From NCBI GenBank assembly GCA_035550595.1, contig DASZOV010000149.1:6854-70853 (forward strand): 64,000 bases of DNA, given 5' to 3'. Under the pieces are notes generated by a model that made no database searches, was not told where the DNA came from, and was given only the letters and a program-made list of their open reading frames with translations. Numbering within the stretch: the stretch's first letter is position 1; each line of letters opens with the position of its first letter. The translations under genes were made by a program, and so were the position numbers. Shown here piece after piece: positions 41,193 through 50,428 of this stretch. Source of the stretch: CALFMR01 sp035550595 (GTDB taxonomy: Bacteria > Acidobacteriota > Vicinamibacteria > Vicinamibacterales > SCN-69-37).

Positions 41193-43913
41193 ATGACCGA
41201 GCCTCTCTGCCGCGCGCTCCTTCGCTGGTCGGCTCGCCTCGTGCCGCGGCGTGATCGTGACCGCTGGCTGGCCGAATGGAACGCGGAAATGCGGCATGCG
41301 TGGGGCGACGCGTCCGGCGGGGTCCCGACGTGGCGGCGACGCGCGACGTTGACGCGACACGTGCTCGGCGCGATGCGTCACGCGGCCTGGATGCGAATGG
41401 ACGGGTGGCGGTCCGCGACACAGAGGCCCGCGTCCGACTCGACGACACGTCCGCGGCCGTTTGCATCACTCGGCGCGGACGTGCGCACGGCCATTCGCAC
41501 GCTTCGCGCGACGCCGGGCTTCACCATCACCGCGCTCATCGTCCTCACACTCGGCATCGGCGCGACGACGGCCATCTTCTCCGTCGTCGATGCGGTGGTG
41601 CTTCGCGGCTTGCCGTTCGATGAATCGGATCGGCTCATGTCGATCGGCGAACGGCTGTCCTCCACCGGCCAAATCGTGACGGCCGAGGCGGCGCCGAACT
41701 ATTTCGACTGGCGCCACGCGTCCGCGTTCGATGGCATCGCCGCCGTGGCCTACGGGGACAGCGGCTACATCCTCCGTCGTCCGGGCGGCGCGATGCGCAT
41801 TCGCACGAAGCGCGTCACGTACGAGTTGTTTCCCGTGCTGCGCGTCGCACCGCTTCTCGGCCGTACGTTCACGGCCGAGGAGGAAGACGACGGCCGCGAG
41901 CGGGTGGCGGTCATCAGCTTCGGTTTCTGGCAACAGGAATTCGGCGGTGATCCGGACGTCGTCGGCCGGACGATGACGCTCGACCGCGGCACCTATCAGG
42001 TCATCGGCGTCATGCCCGCCGGCTTCACCTATCCGATCGGCGCCGACGAACCGCCGCAGATGTGGGTGCCATACGTGGCCTCGAAGGCCGAGCGAGTGCG
42101 TGGCAGCGCGCGCGCCTACTATCTGCAGCTCGTGGGCCGGCTGAAGCCCGGCGTGTCGATCGATCAGGCTCGCGCGGAACTGCAAGCAATCACCGGTCCG
42201 CTGGCGACCACGTTCCCGGACTGGTTTTACGGCGGGCGTGTCGCGAACGTCCAGCCGCTGCACGGCATGCTCGTCGGCCGCGTTCGTCCATGGATGCTGA
42301 TGCTGCTCGGCGCGGTCGCGGTCGTCCTGCTCATCGCGTGCGTCAACGTCGCGAACCTGATGCTGGCGCGGGCGACCTCGCGCAGTCGCGAGCTCGGCAT
42401 CCGGGCGGCGCTCGGCGCGTCACGCTGGCAGATCGCGCGCGGCCTGCTCGTCGAGAGCCTGCTGCTGTCGTTCACGGGCGCCGCGCTTGGCCTCCTCGTC
42501 GCGCACGTCGGCGTTGCGCTCCTCCGCAACGCCATGCCGGTTGACGTGCCTCGGCTGTCGGACATCGGGATCAACTTGCGGGTCCTCGCCGCGTCAGCGG
42601 CGGCTGCGGCCGTGACGGGCGTGTTGTTCGGCCTCGCGCCGGCGCTTCAGTTCTCGCGACCGGACCTGAACCAAACCTTGCGCGACGGCGGTCGCGCGTC
42701 GACCGCCGGAGCCGCGAAACAGCGCCTACGGAGCGCGCTCGTCATCGGCGAGGTCGCGCTCGCCGTCGTCCTGCTGGTCGGCACGGGACTCTTCGTGTCG
42801 AGTTTCGCGCGCGTCATGCGAATCGAACTGGGCATCGACGACAGCCACGTGCTCACCTTCGACGTGCCCTTCGAAAGAGAAGAACTCAGCGGCGTCAGCG
42901 ACATGTCGGCAGCCGAACGTCTCGCGATCGAGGCCAGACGAACACCTCTGCTCGAAGCGATGCTCGTGCGCATCCAGTCCACACCGGGTGTCGAACGCGC
43001 GGCAATTCTGAACGGTGGCGTGCCTCTATCGGGCGGCTCTCAGACGCGAGACGCCAAAGCACTCACCACTGGCCGAACCGTGGACTCGATCGAATTCAAG
43101 CGCGTGACGCCGGACTATCACGCCGTATTTCGCATTCCGCTCCATGCCGGCCGACTCTTCACGCCGGCCGACCGTCACGGCAGCGCGTCGGTCGCCATCC
43201 TCAATGACGTCGCGGCCGCCGATCTCTTTGGCAGCGCCGCGGCGGCCATCGGCCAGACCGTCAACAGCGACGGCGAACACACCGTGGTCGGCGTGGTCGG
43301 CGCCGTCCGGCAGCTCGGCCCTGAAACGCCGCCGCCGCCCGAGATCTACACGCCATTTGCACAGACGACCACGATGGGCGGCACGCTGGTCATTCGCACG
43401 ATCGGCGATCCCATGGCCGTCGTACCGGCGATCAAGCGCGCCGTCCTGAGTGTGCTGCCCGGCGCGGTCTTCCCGGAGCCCGCGACGATGACCGGGTACG
43501 CCGCGAAGCTCGTCGCGCAGCGGCGTTTCAACATGCTGCTCTTCTCGCTCTTCGGCCTCCTCGGCGTCGTCATTGCGGTCGTCGGTATCTACGGCGTAAT
43601 GGGATACCTCGTCGCGCAGCGGACGCCGGAGTTCGGCGTGCGCCTGGCGCTCGGCGCCGCGCGCGGACAAGTGCTGCGCATGGTGCTGAGTCGCGCGGCC
43701 GTGTTCATGATTGTCGGCCTGGCGGCCGGGCTGGGCACGGCCTACGCGCTCTCGCGCTTCGTCAAAACGTTCCTCTTCGACGTCACGCCGAGCGATCCTG
43801 CGGTCTACGCCGCGGTTGCATTCGTGCTCGTCGCCGCGGGGCTCATCGCGGCGTTCACGCCGGCCCTGCGCGCGTCGCGCGTCGATCCAATCGTCACGCT
43901 TCGGGCCGAGTGA
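41193..43913 (+). CDS. ADOP-type permease with N-terminal prefix domain, paired with PadR
   Basis: 906 residues. The N-terminal 95 residues are the soluble Trp/Arg-rich prefix domain (LLRWSARLVPRRDRDRWLAE). Two FtsX/MacB permease repeats follow: FTITALIVLTLGIGATTAIF, a periplasmic domain, VVLLIACVNVANLMLARATS and SRELGIRAALGASRWQIARG; then a second copy with PEFGVRLALGAARGQVLRM and a typical ADOP end (RASRVDPIVTLRAE). GAGG precedes the ATG. Its 3' end overlaps the convergent AlkD gene by 20 bases. Confidence 0.95.
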   Translation: MTEPLCRALLRWSARLVPRRDRDRWLAEWNAEMRHAWGDASGGVPTWRRRATLTRHVLGAMRHAAWMRMDGWRSATQRPASDSTTRPRPFASLGADVRTAIRTLRATPGFTITALIVLTLGIGATTAIFSVVDAVVLRGLPFDESDRLMSIGERLSSTGQIVTAEAAPNYFDWRHASAFDGIAAVAYGDSGYILRRPGGAMRIRTKRVTYELFPVLRVAPLLGRTFTAEEEDDGRERVAVISFGFWQQEFGGDPDVVGRTMTLDRGTYQVIGVMPAGFTYPIGADEPPQMWVPYVASKAERVRGSARAYYLQLVGRLKPGVSIDQARAELQAITGPLATTFPDWFYGGRVANVQPLHGMLVGRVRPWMLMLLGAVAVVLLIACVNVANLMLARATSRSRELGIRAALGASRWQIARGLLVESLLLSFTGAALGLLVAHVGVALLRNAMPVDVPRLSDIGINLRVLAASAAAAAVTGVLFGLAPALQFSRPDLNQTLRDGGRASTAGAAKQRLRSALVIGEVALAVVLLVGTGLFVSSFARVMRIELGIDDSHVLTFDVPFEREELSGVSDMSAAERLAIEARRTPLLEAMLVRIQSTPGVERAAILNGGVPLSGGSQTRDAKALTTGRTVDSIEFKRVTPDYHAVFRIPLHAGRLFTPADRHGSASVAILNDVAAADLFGSAAAAIGQTVNSDGEHTVVGVVGAVRQLGPETPPPPEIYTPFAQTTTMGGTLVIRTIGDPMAVVPAIKRAVLSVLPGAVFPEPATMTGYAAKLVAQRRFNMLLFSLFGLLGVVIAVVGIYGVMGYLVAQRTPEFGVRLALGAARGQVLRMVLSRAAVFMIVGLAAGLGTAYALSRFVKTFLFDVTPSDPAVYAAVAFVLVAAGLIAAFTPALRASRVDPIVTLRAE

Positions 43914-44655
43914 GACGCGGTTTTCGAGCGCCCTTCATCGCGAGATACCGTCGCCGGACCCGCGGCGGCAGACGTTCGATTGCATAGCGCAGCATCGTCC
44001 GCGGCATGTGTGCGGCGTGCGCGTCGAGGAACGCGCGGACCGCGTCGGCATCGCGTTTGCCTGCTTCGCGCAGCATCCAGCCGACGGCCTTGTGGATGAG
44101 ATCGTGCGGGTCGTCGAGAAGCAGACGCGCGATCCGCAACGTCTCGCGGACGTCGCCGCGTTTGATGAAGCCGAACGTCGCGAGCACGGCAATCCGGCGC
44201 TCCCACACGACGGGCGATCGCGCGAGGCGATCGAGCAAACGCCTGTCGTGCGCCCGCGCGTGCGGGCCGACGATGTGCTCGGCGGAGCAATCGACGAGAT
44301 CCCAGTTGTCGATGCACGCGGTGTGATCGAGATAAAGCGCCGCGATCGCCGCGCGGCCGGCGACGTCGGCGCGCGCGTGCTGGCGCACGAGGATGAAGAG
44401 CGCGAGCAGCCGCGCTTCGTGCCACGGCGATCGCAGGAGCGCGACGACGCTGCGCCGCGGCAGTGGCTCGTACTCGCGCGCGAGACGCCGCAGCACGGGC
44501 ACGGTCAGGCCGAGGAACCGATCGCCTTCGCCGTACTCGCCGGGACCGGTCTTGAAGAATCGCTGGAGCACGGCCGCGCGCCGCGCGTCGCCGAGCGCGG
44601 CCAGCCGGCGTTGAATCGCGGCTGCCGATGAATGAACCGTACGCGGTTCGCGCAT
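43894..44655 (-). CDS. DNA alkylation repair protein (AlkD-like HEAT-repeat glycosylase)
   Basis: 253 residues of HEAT-like helices. The AlkD/AlkC signature is clear: VALLRSPWHEARLLALFILV and CIDNWDLVDCSAEHIVG, which carries the Trp and Asp used to excise N3- and N7-alkylated bases. It continues with LIHKAVGWMLREAGKRDADA and MPRTMLRYAIERLP. The enzyme removes cationic alkylpurines from DNA. The ATG at 44655 was chosen; the upstream frame is not protein-like. It is convergent with, and overlaps by 20 bases, the ADOP gene. Confidence 0.92.
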   Translation of the reverse strand: MREPRTVHSSAAAIQRRLAALGDARRAAVLQRFFKTGPGEYGEGDRFLGLTVPVLRRLAREYEPLPRRSVVALLRSPWHEARLLALFILVRQHARADVAGRAAIAALYLDHTACIDNWDLVDCSAEHIVGPHARAHDRRLLDRLARSPVVWERRIAVLATFGFIKRGDVRETLRIARLLLDDPHDLIHKAVGWMLREAGKRDADAVRAFLDAHAAHMPRTMLRYAIERLPPRVRRRYLAMKGARKPRLTRPEA

Positions 44656-44737
44656 TTCTCGATTTTGCCAAACGTCTGGCCCGCTCGAATCCGGCGCCTC
44701 GCCCGCCGCCGGGCCGTCCACATAGACTAAGAGCCTC

Positions 44738-45805
44738 ATGGCCGGTTCGACCTGGGCGATCGTGGCGATTCTCATCCTCGCCAACTCGCTGTACGTCGCC
44801 GCGGAGTTCGGCGCCGTCGGCGTGCGCCGCAGCCGCGTCCGGCGTCTCGCTGAAGACGGCAACTGGCTGGCACGCCGGCTCCTGCCGTACGTGGAAACGC
44901 CGTCGACGCTGGATCGTTACGTCGGCACGTCGCAGATCGGCATCACGGTCTCGGGCCTGACGCTGGGTGCGTTCGCGCAAGCGACGTTCGCGCTCGCGCT
45001 CGCGCCCGTCCTCACGGCGCGCTTTGGTCTCGCGCCGGTCACCGCCGTGTCGGCGGCTGCGGTCGTCGTGCTCGTCGTGCTCACGGCCGTGCAGCTCGTG
45101 CTCGGCGAGCTCGTGCCGAAAGCCATCGCGCTCCAGTACCCGACCGAGACCGCGCTCGCGACCGTGCTGCCGATGCAGTGGTCGCTCGCTGTCTTCCGTC
45201 CCGTCATCAAGCTTCTGAATGGCGCGGCGCTGCTGCTCCTGCGTCTCTTCGGCGCCGACGACCACGGCCACCATCACCTGCACTCACCCGAAGAGATCGA
45301 TCTGCTCATCGCGGAGAGCCGCGACGGCGGCCTGCTCGAACCGGAGGAACAGCAGCGGCTGCGCCGCGCGTTGCAGCTCGGACTGCGAACGGCGCGCGAT
45401 CTCCTCGTCCCGCTGGATCGCTTGACGATGGTCGACGCGCGCGCGACGTGGGAAGAAGTGGTCGCGACGGTGGCCGCGAGCCCGTTCAGCCGGCTCCCCG
45501 TCTATCGCGGCACGCGCGATCACATCATCGGTCTCCTGCGCGTCAAGGATCTCGTCGATCGGTACGTCGTCGAAGGGCCGCTGCCGCTCGAGCGGCTCAT
45601 GCGGCCGGTCGTGCAGGTGCCTGCGACGCTCGCCGCGGATCGCGTGCTGGCGCTCCTGCGCGAACGTCGCGTCCATGCCGCGGTCGTCGCGGACGCCACG
45701 GGCCGCGCGCTCGGGCTCATCACCATCCAGGACGTGCTGACTGAACTGCTGGGATCGGCCGCGCGTCCTGCCGTGCCGCCGGCCACGGCGAGGACAAAGA
45801 AGTGA
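44738..45805 (+). CDS. CNNM/CorC-type hemolysin family membrane protein, first of a pair
   Basis: 355 residues: an N-terminal CNNM (DUF21) domain of about four helices (AEFGAVGVRRSRVRRLAEDG, YVGTSQIGITVSGLTLGAF, VQLVLGELVPKAIAL), a His-rich connector (DDHGHHHLHSPEEID), then a CBS pair (LLVPLDRLTMVDARATWEEV, IIGLLRVKDLVD, ALGLITIQDVLTELLG). It lacks the C-terminal CorC/HlyC domain found in its neighbour. The family transports Mg2+ or helps resist Mg/Co stress. The last codons overlap the next gene by four bases (GTGA), so the pair is co-translated and may form a heterodimer. Confidence 0.9.
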   Translation: MAGSTWAIVAILILANSLYVAAEFGAVGVRRSRVRRLAEDGNWLARRLLPYVETPSTLDRYVGTSQIGITVSGLTLGAFAQATFALALAPVLTARFGLAPVTAVSAAAVVVLVVLTAVQLVLGELVPKAIALQYPTETALATVLPMQWSLAVFRPVIKLLNGAALLLLRLFGADDHGHHHLHSPEEIDLLIAESRDGGLLEPEEQQRLRRALQLGLRTARDLLVPLDRLTMVDARATWEEVVATVAASPFSRLPVYRGTRDHIIGLLRVKDLVDRYVVEGPLPLERLMRPVVQVPATLAADRVLALLRERRVHAAVVADATGRALGLITIQDVLTELLGSAARPAVPPATARTKK

Positions 45806-47112
45806 GCGGCTTCAGCGCGGTGGCCGCGCTCACGCTCGTCTTCATCGCGATCAATGCGCTCTTCGTGGCCGCGGAGTTTGCGTTGATCGCCTCGCCTCGC
45901 GCGTCACTCGAGCGCCGCGCACAGCAAGGCGACCGCGTCGCGCGCCATCTGCTCGACGTGCTCGAGTCGCCGCGCAGGCAGGATCGTTATGTCGCCACCG
46001 CGCAACTCGGCGTGACGCTCGCGAGCCTTGGCCTCGGCATGTACGGCGAGCACACGCTGGCTCACCTCATCGAGCCATGGCTCGGCGACCTGTCCTTCAT
46101 CAGCGCGGCGGCCATCGCGTCGACGCTCGCGCTCGCCGCGTTGACGGTCGTGCACATCGTCCTCGGCGAGATGCTGCCGAAGAGCATCGCGCTGCAGAAT
46201 CCCGAGCGCGTGGGCTGGGTGTCGCACTGGCCGATGACGGTCACGCTCGCGCTGCTCTATCCGCTCGTGGCCGCGTCGAACTGGCTCGCGCGGCTGTGCC
46301 TGCGGATCATCGGCATCCGCCGCGACGAGACCGCGCGCGAACAGGTCTACACGCCGGAGGAACTGCAGCTCATCGTCGAGGAAAGCGAGCGCGGCGGCGC
46401 GCTTCGCGGCGAGTCCGGCCGTCTGCTCCGTGAGCTGTTCGAGTTCGGCGATCACACGGCCGCGCAGGTCATGGTGCCGCGCGTCCACGTCATCGGCATT
46501 CCCGTCGGCGCGTCGCCGGACGCGCTGCGACGGCTCGTCGTCGAGCATCATCGGACGCGTTATCCGGTCTACGACGGCGACCTCGATCACATCGTCGGCA
46601 TGCTGCACGTGAAGGAACTACTACGCCGGCTCATCGCGCGCGAGCCAGTTGCGGCCAGCGACGTGCGACGGATTCCCGTCATTCCTGAAACCGCCGCGCT
46701 CGACGACGTGCTGACGACGATGCAGCGGGCGCACGCGCACATGGCGGTGGTCATCGACGAACACGGCGGCACGGCGGGCATCGTCAACCTCGAGGATCTC
46801 TTCGAAGAGGTCGTCGGCGAGCTGGACGAGGGCGTCCCGGCCGAGCCGCCGATCGCGCCGGAAGGCAAAGACGTCGTGCGCGCGGCGGGCACGGTCCGGC
46901 TGGACGAGCTCGGCCAGCACTTCGACGTCGATCTGCATCACGACGACGTCGAGAGCGTGAGCGGACTCGTGCTGGCAGAGCTCGGCCGGCCGCCGGTCGT
47001 CGGCGATGTCGTCGACTACGGACGCGTGCGGCTCGAGGTGACGGAGGTATCGGGACGCGGCGTCAAAGAAGTGCGCGCGACGCTGCTTCCAGAATCGACG
47101 GAGCAGACATAG
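45802..47112 (+). CDS. CNNM/CorC-type hemolysin family protein, full length
   Basis: 436 residues with the complete family architecture: CNNM domain (AEFALIASPRASLERRAQQG, YVATAQLGVTLASLGLG, VLGEMLPKSIALQNPERVG), a CBS pair (VMVPRVHVIGIPVGASPDAL, TRYPVYDGDLDHIVGMLHVK, MAVVIDEHGGTAGIVNLEDL) and a C-terminal CorC_HlyC domain (AAGTVRLDELGQHFDVDL, VGDVVDYGRVRLEVTEVSGR). A probable Mg2+ (or divalent cation) exporter. It starts with GTG overlapping the previous stop. A strong terminator follows. Confidence 0.93.
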   Translation: MSGFSAVAALTLVFIAINALFVAAEFALIASPRASLERRAQQGDRVARHLLDVLESPRRQDRYVATAQLGVTLASLGLGMYGEHTLAHLIEPWLGDLSFISAAAIASTLALAALTVVHIVLGEMLPKSIALQNPERVGWVSHWPMTVTLALLYPLVAASNWLARLCLRIIGIRRDETAREQVYTPEELQLIVEESERGGALRGESGRLLRELFEFGDHTAAQVMVPRVHVIGIPVGASPDALRRLVVEHHRTRYPVYDGDLDHIVGMLHVKELLRRLIAREPVAASDVRRIPVIPETAALDDVLTTMQRAHAHMAVVIDEHGGTAGIVNLEDLFEEVVGELDEGVPAEPPIAPEGKDVVRAAGTVRLDELGQHFDVDLHHDDVESVSGLVLAELGRPPVVGDVVDYGRVRLEVTEVSGRGVKEVRATLLPESTEQT

Positions 47113-47129
47113 CCAAAAGCACGCGTCAC

Positions 47130-47188
47130 AACTTCGAACTTTGAACTTCAAACTTCGAACGGAAGAGGCGCCTTCGGCGCGTCTTTTT
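47130..47188 (+). terminator. Heptamer repeat plus strong intrinsic terminator after the CNNM pair
   Basis: Heptamers (ACAACTTCGAACTTTGAAC, then TTCAAACTTCGAACG) precede GCGCC-TTC-GGCGC and GTCTTTTT (hairpin and T-run 47167-47188). The order and sequence match the copies after sucB, dps and the DUF2235 gene, always on the strand of the preceding gene. Confidence 0.85.
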
Positions 47189-47235
47189 GGTTTTGAAGCC
47201 CGCTCTACCCGCCCGCCGCATCGCGTATGTCGTCG

Positions 47236-49704
47236 TCACGACGACCGCAGCAGCTCGGCGACGCGCATCGTGAGGAAGCGCCGGCCGGGCAGCCATGCAG
47301 CGGCGAGCGCGGCGAGAAGGATCCCCGCGACGGCGGCGAGGTAGATGCGCACGTCGCCCGCGTGCACGATCGGCACCGAGAGGCTGACGACTTTCACTTC
47401 CATCCAGCTCAGCGGCAGACCGGCGAGCACGCCGATCCCCACTGGCGTCGCGATGACGGCCGCGAGTCGGCGGCGAAGCGCTTGCGGCGACGCGCCGAGG
47501 GCGAGACGCACGGTCATCTCTTCGCGACGGCGGCGAATTTCGAAGCTCGCCAGGCCGTAGATCGCGATGGTCGTGAGCATGAGCGTGATGCCCGCGAGCG
47601 CGCCGAAGATCGCGGCCAGCACGCGCGGCTTCTCGCGCGCGGACTCGAGATCAGCCGCGACCGATTCGAACTCCGTCGCAAAGACGTCGGGCACGGCCCA
47701 CGACTGACGGCGTAACCGGTCGGACAACAGCGTGCCATCCGGGATCCGTCCCGGCGCGGCGCGCAGGATGACGTTGAAGGCGTTCCAGGTCAACCACGGG
47801 AAGTACGCTTCGTCGGCGCTCAGCGGGAGAAAGATCGCCGGATCCGGAACGAGATCCAACGTCATGTGAATGTCCGCGGCGACGCCAACGACCGTGTGGG
47901 GACGGCCTTGACGAGTCGTCACGGTGCGGCCGAGAACGCTCTCGAGCGATTGATTCGGCCAGAACGCGTGCGCGGCGGTCTCGTTCACGATCGCGACGGG
48001 CGACTGCTGGTCGATGTCCGCGTCAGAGAAGGCGCGACCCGCGACGATCGGCGTGCCGAGGGCATTGAAGAATTCCGCGTTCACCGCCAGAACCCGGCCG
48101 TCGAATCCAGCGGGCGCCAGCCACCTCGAATAGAGGTGATCCATCGACCGTGTCGCGAACGGATCGGTCTTCGACAGCCCGACCGTGACGACGCCAGGCA
48201 GCCCGCGCGCGGCCTCGGCCACGATGCGCCCGCGCCGCACTTGTTCCCGCGCGTTCGTGGCGTCCGTGTCGCCGGATGTCGGGAAGTCGCCGACGAACAG
48301 ATCAGTGGAGTTGAATCCCGGCGGCGTGAGCAGAAAACGAATCACGCCCGGGACCGTCGCCAAGGCGCCGACGAGCAGCATCACGCCAATCGCGGCTTGC
48401 GTCGCCAGCAGGACCGGACCGCCCTCCAATCGATCGAGCAGCGCCGCGTCCCGGGACGGACGCAGGATGTCGAGTGGTGCGATGCGCCCGAGACGGAGGG
48501 CCGGCAGCGTGGCGGCCGCGATCGCCGTCACGAGCGCGATCCCGGCCGTCATGACGATCACGTGTCCATCGACGCGCTCGGTGACGAACGACTGCAGCCC
48601 CAGCGGCAGGACGCGCACGAAAAGCGGACGCGCCCAGGCGTACGCGATCCACCCGACGATCGCGCCCACGCCGCAGAGGCACAGGGATTCCACGATCGCC
48701 GTCGTCACGAGTTGATGCGGTGGCGCGCCGAGCGCCAGCCGCACGCCCGCTTCGCGCCGGCGTGACTGACTCCACGTGAGCAGCAGGATCGCCAGCGTCA
48801 GGCCGGCAACGCCGAGGACCGCCCATGCGCCCACGACGGCGAGCCAGACGTACGGACGCACCATGACGGACAGACCGGATTGGAGGGACCTGACCGTCAC
48901 TCCGCTGTAGGGCGTGTCGCCTCCCGGGCGCGGGATGAGTGCAGCGAGCGTGTTGACGCGGGCGCGCGCCGCGGCAATCGAGACGCCCGGTGCCAGACGC
49001 GCAAACGGCGCCGCTTGAACCTCGCGAGAGCTCACCGATCGATCGAATCCCGGATCGACGCCGTAGATGCCGTCATAGCGCGTGGGACCAGACGACGGCA
49101 GGATGAAGCCTTCGGGCAGCACGCCGACGACGCGCCAGTGCACGTCGCTCGGCCTCACCGTCAGGTCGAATCCGAGCCACTCGCGAGCGACCCATTCGCG
49201 AGACAGCACGTCTCTCGAGCCGCCGTACTGGCGCTGCCAGGTTTCGTACGTCAGGAGCACCGGATGGTCCAGCTCGGTGGCGCGCACGCCCGAGAAGCCG
49301 GGCCCGATGAGTGGTCGCACACCCAGGACATCCAGGGTGTTCGTCGTGACCGGCGTCAACCAGAGGATGGGATTGCCGCCAGCGACGGGCGTGACGGGGT
49401 ATGGGCCGCCCCACGCTTCCCCCGGACTCCACGCGATCCCGCTGAAGAGATGGGGTTCGCGAGCGAACGCCTGCACGAATAGCGTCGGCAGGCCGGGGAG
49501 ATGTCGGAACCCAATTCGAGTCGACTCCAACTGCACGAGCCGATCGGGCTCACGGTACGGCGGTGGCCGAAAGAGCACGCGGTCGAACAGCGAGAACACG
49601 ACCGTGTTCACGCCGATCCCCAGCGCGACGGTGAGCACCGCCGCCACCGCGAAGCCCTTGGCCCGCGCGAACGACCGGACGATCAGCGAGACGCTGCGCC
49701 ACAT
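47236..49704 (-). CDS. ADOP-type FtsX/MacB-like permease
   Basis: 822 residues without the prefix domain. The first permease unit starts AVAAVLTVALGIGVNTVVFS and ends with LAILLLTWSQSRRREAGVRL and ALGAPPHQLVTTAIVES. The second carries IAIYGLASFEIRRRREEMTV, RLALGASPQALRRRLAAVI and the terminal LPGRRFLTMRVAELLRSS. The large periplasmic domains contain WRVVGVLPEGFIL-type segments typical of MacB. There is no ATPase or regulator next to it. The gene is preceded on its own strand by the GGGGCCCC repeats. Confidence 0.9.
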   Translation of the reverse strand: MWRSVSLIVRSFARAKGFAVAAVLTVALGIGVNTVVFSLFDRVLFRPPPYREPDRLVQLESTRIGFRHLPGLPTLFVQAFAREPHLFSGIAWSPGEAWGGPYPVTPVAGGNPILWLTPVTTNTLDVLGVRPLIGPGFSGVRATELDHPVLLTYETWQRQYGGSRDVLSREWVAREWLGFDLTVRPSDVHWRVVGVLPEGFILPSSGPTRYDGIYGVDPGFDRSVSSREVQAAPFARLAPGVSIAAARARVNTLAALIPRPGGDTPYSGVTVRSLQSGLSVMVRPYVWLAVVGAWAVLGVAGLTLAILLLTWSQSRRREAGVRLALGAPPHQLVTTAIVESLCLCGVGAIVGWIAYAWARPLFVRVLPLGLQSFVTERVDGHVIVMTAGIALVTAIAAATLPALRLGRIAPLDILRPSRDAALLDRLEGGPVLLATQAAIGVMLLVGALATVPGVIRFLLTPPGFNSTDLFVGDFPTSGDTDATNAREQVRRGRIVAEAARGLPGVVTVGLSKTDPFATRSMDHLYSRWLAPAGFDGRVLAVNAEFFNALGTPIVAGRAFSDADIDQQSPVAIVNETAAHAFWPNQSLESVLGRTVTTRQGRPHTVVGVAADIHMTLDLVPDPAIFLPLSADEAYFPWLTWNAFNVILRAAPGRIPDGTLLSDRLRRQSWAVPDVFATEFESVAADLESAREKPRVLAAIFGALAGITLMLTTIAIYGLASFEIRRRREEMTVRLALGASPQALRRRLAAVIATPVGIGVLAGLPLSWMEVKVVSLSVPIVHAGDVRIYLAAVAGILLAALAAAWLPGRRFLTMRVAELLRSS

Positions 49705-49798
49705 GGAAACGGCAATCCGGGGGAACCCACGGGCAATCTATCACTGACGGGATGACAAAGAAGACAGGGATCAGAGGGCAGGACAAGAACAAAAAGAT

Positions 49799-49970
49799 GA
49801 CTCCGCGAGGCCCCGAACGGAGTGAGGGCGCCGTAGCGCTGGGGGTGGGGCCCCAGCGCATTGCAAAAGAAGATGACTTGCGAACGGAGTGAGGGCGCCG
49901 AAGCGCGTAGGCGCGGGGGTGGGGCCCCGCGCCACTGCAAAAGAAGATGACTCGCGAGCGAAGCGAGGGT
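49799..49970. repeat. 2.3 tandem GGGGCCCC-core repeats (inverted relative to 32428-32575)
   Basis: Units at about 49799-49874 and 49875-49948 plus a partial unit (49949-49970). Each reads GAACGGAGTGAGGGCGCC, then a paired stem around GGGGTGGGGCCCC, then TGCAAAAGAAGAT. The stems are GCGCTGGGG/CCCCAGCGC and GGCGCGGGG/CCCCGCGCC. The rest of the 269-bp gap 49705-49973 holds nothing recognisable. Confidence 0.85.
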
Positions 49971-49973
49971 GAT

Positions 49974-50255
49974 TCAGAACGGCAACTGCCGCCAGTCGTG
50001 GACGGAATGGCCACGGAACAGCGGTTCTTCGTGGGGTAAATGCGAGAGCGGCGAACGACGCCGCGGCGCACCGACCGACAGAGGAAAATGCGGTCCGACG
50101 TGCAGACCGCGGCTGAAGTCCGCTCGGGCCGCGCGCTCGGCGGCTTCGCGTATCCTCGCGCGACGCTCGGCGTAGAGTCGAACGACCAGCCGCGCGGCCT
50201 TGTGAGCCAGCGTGTGCTCGGCAGGCACGTCAGGACTGGTCCAGTAGAGCGCCAC
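49974..50255 (-). CDS. Possible small hypothetical protein
   Basis: 93 residues from a GTG: AEHTLAHKAARLVVRLYAER and RARIREAAERAARADFSRG would be helical, then HVGPHFPLSVGAPRRRSPLS. It is not recognised and has no strong ribosome site; the stop lies at the edge of the repeat array. The 173 bases upstream (50256-50428) show nothing recognisable. Confidence 0.38.
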   Translation of the reverse strand: MALYWTSPDVPAEHTLAHKAARLVVRLYAERRARIREAAERAARADFSRGLHVGPHFPLSVGAPRRRSPLSHLPHEEPLFRGHSVHDWRQLPF

Positions 50256-50428
50256 GGCGGTTCACGACATTGCATGAAGTCCGCCAACTCAGGTCGCCGT
50301 TTTCCTGACAAACCAGCGGGTGTCACGAGAGGAAGCTGCTCAGACGCAGACTTTTGACTGCCTGTCGTTGATCCGCGAACTTTGTGATGAGCGTGGCGGC
50401 CGCGCGACTCGGACGACAGCTTTCGCGA

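Noticed and set aside
49799..49970. CRISPR-like reading of the tandem GGGGCCCC units
   Set aside because: The units are directly adjacent without unique spacers, there are only two and a fraction, and related units occur inverted at 32428-32575.
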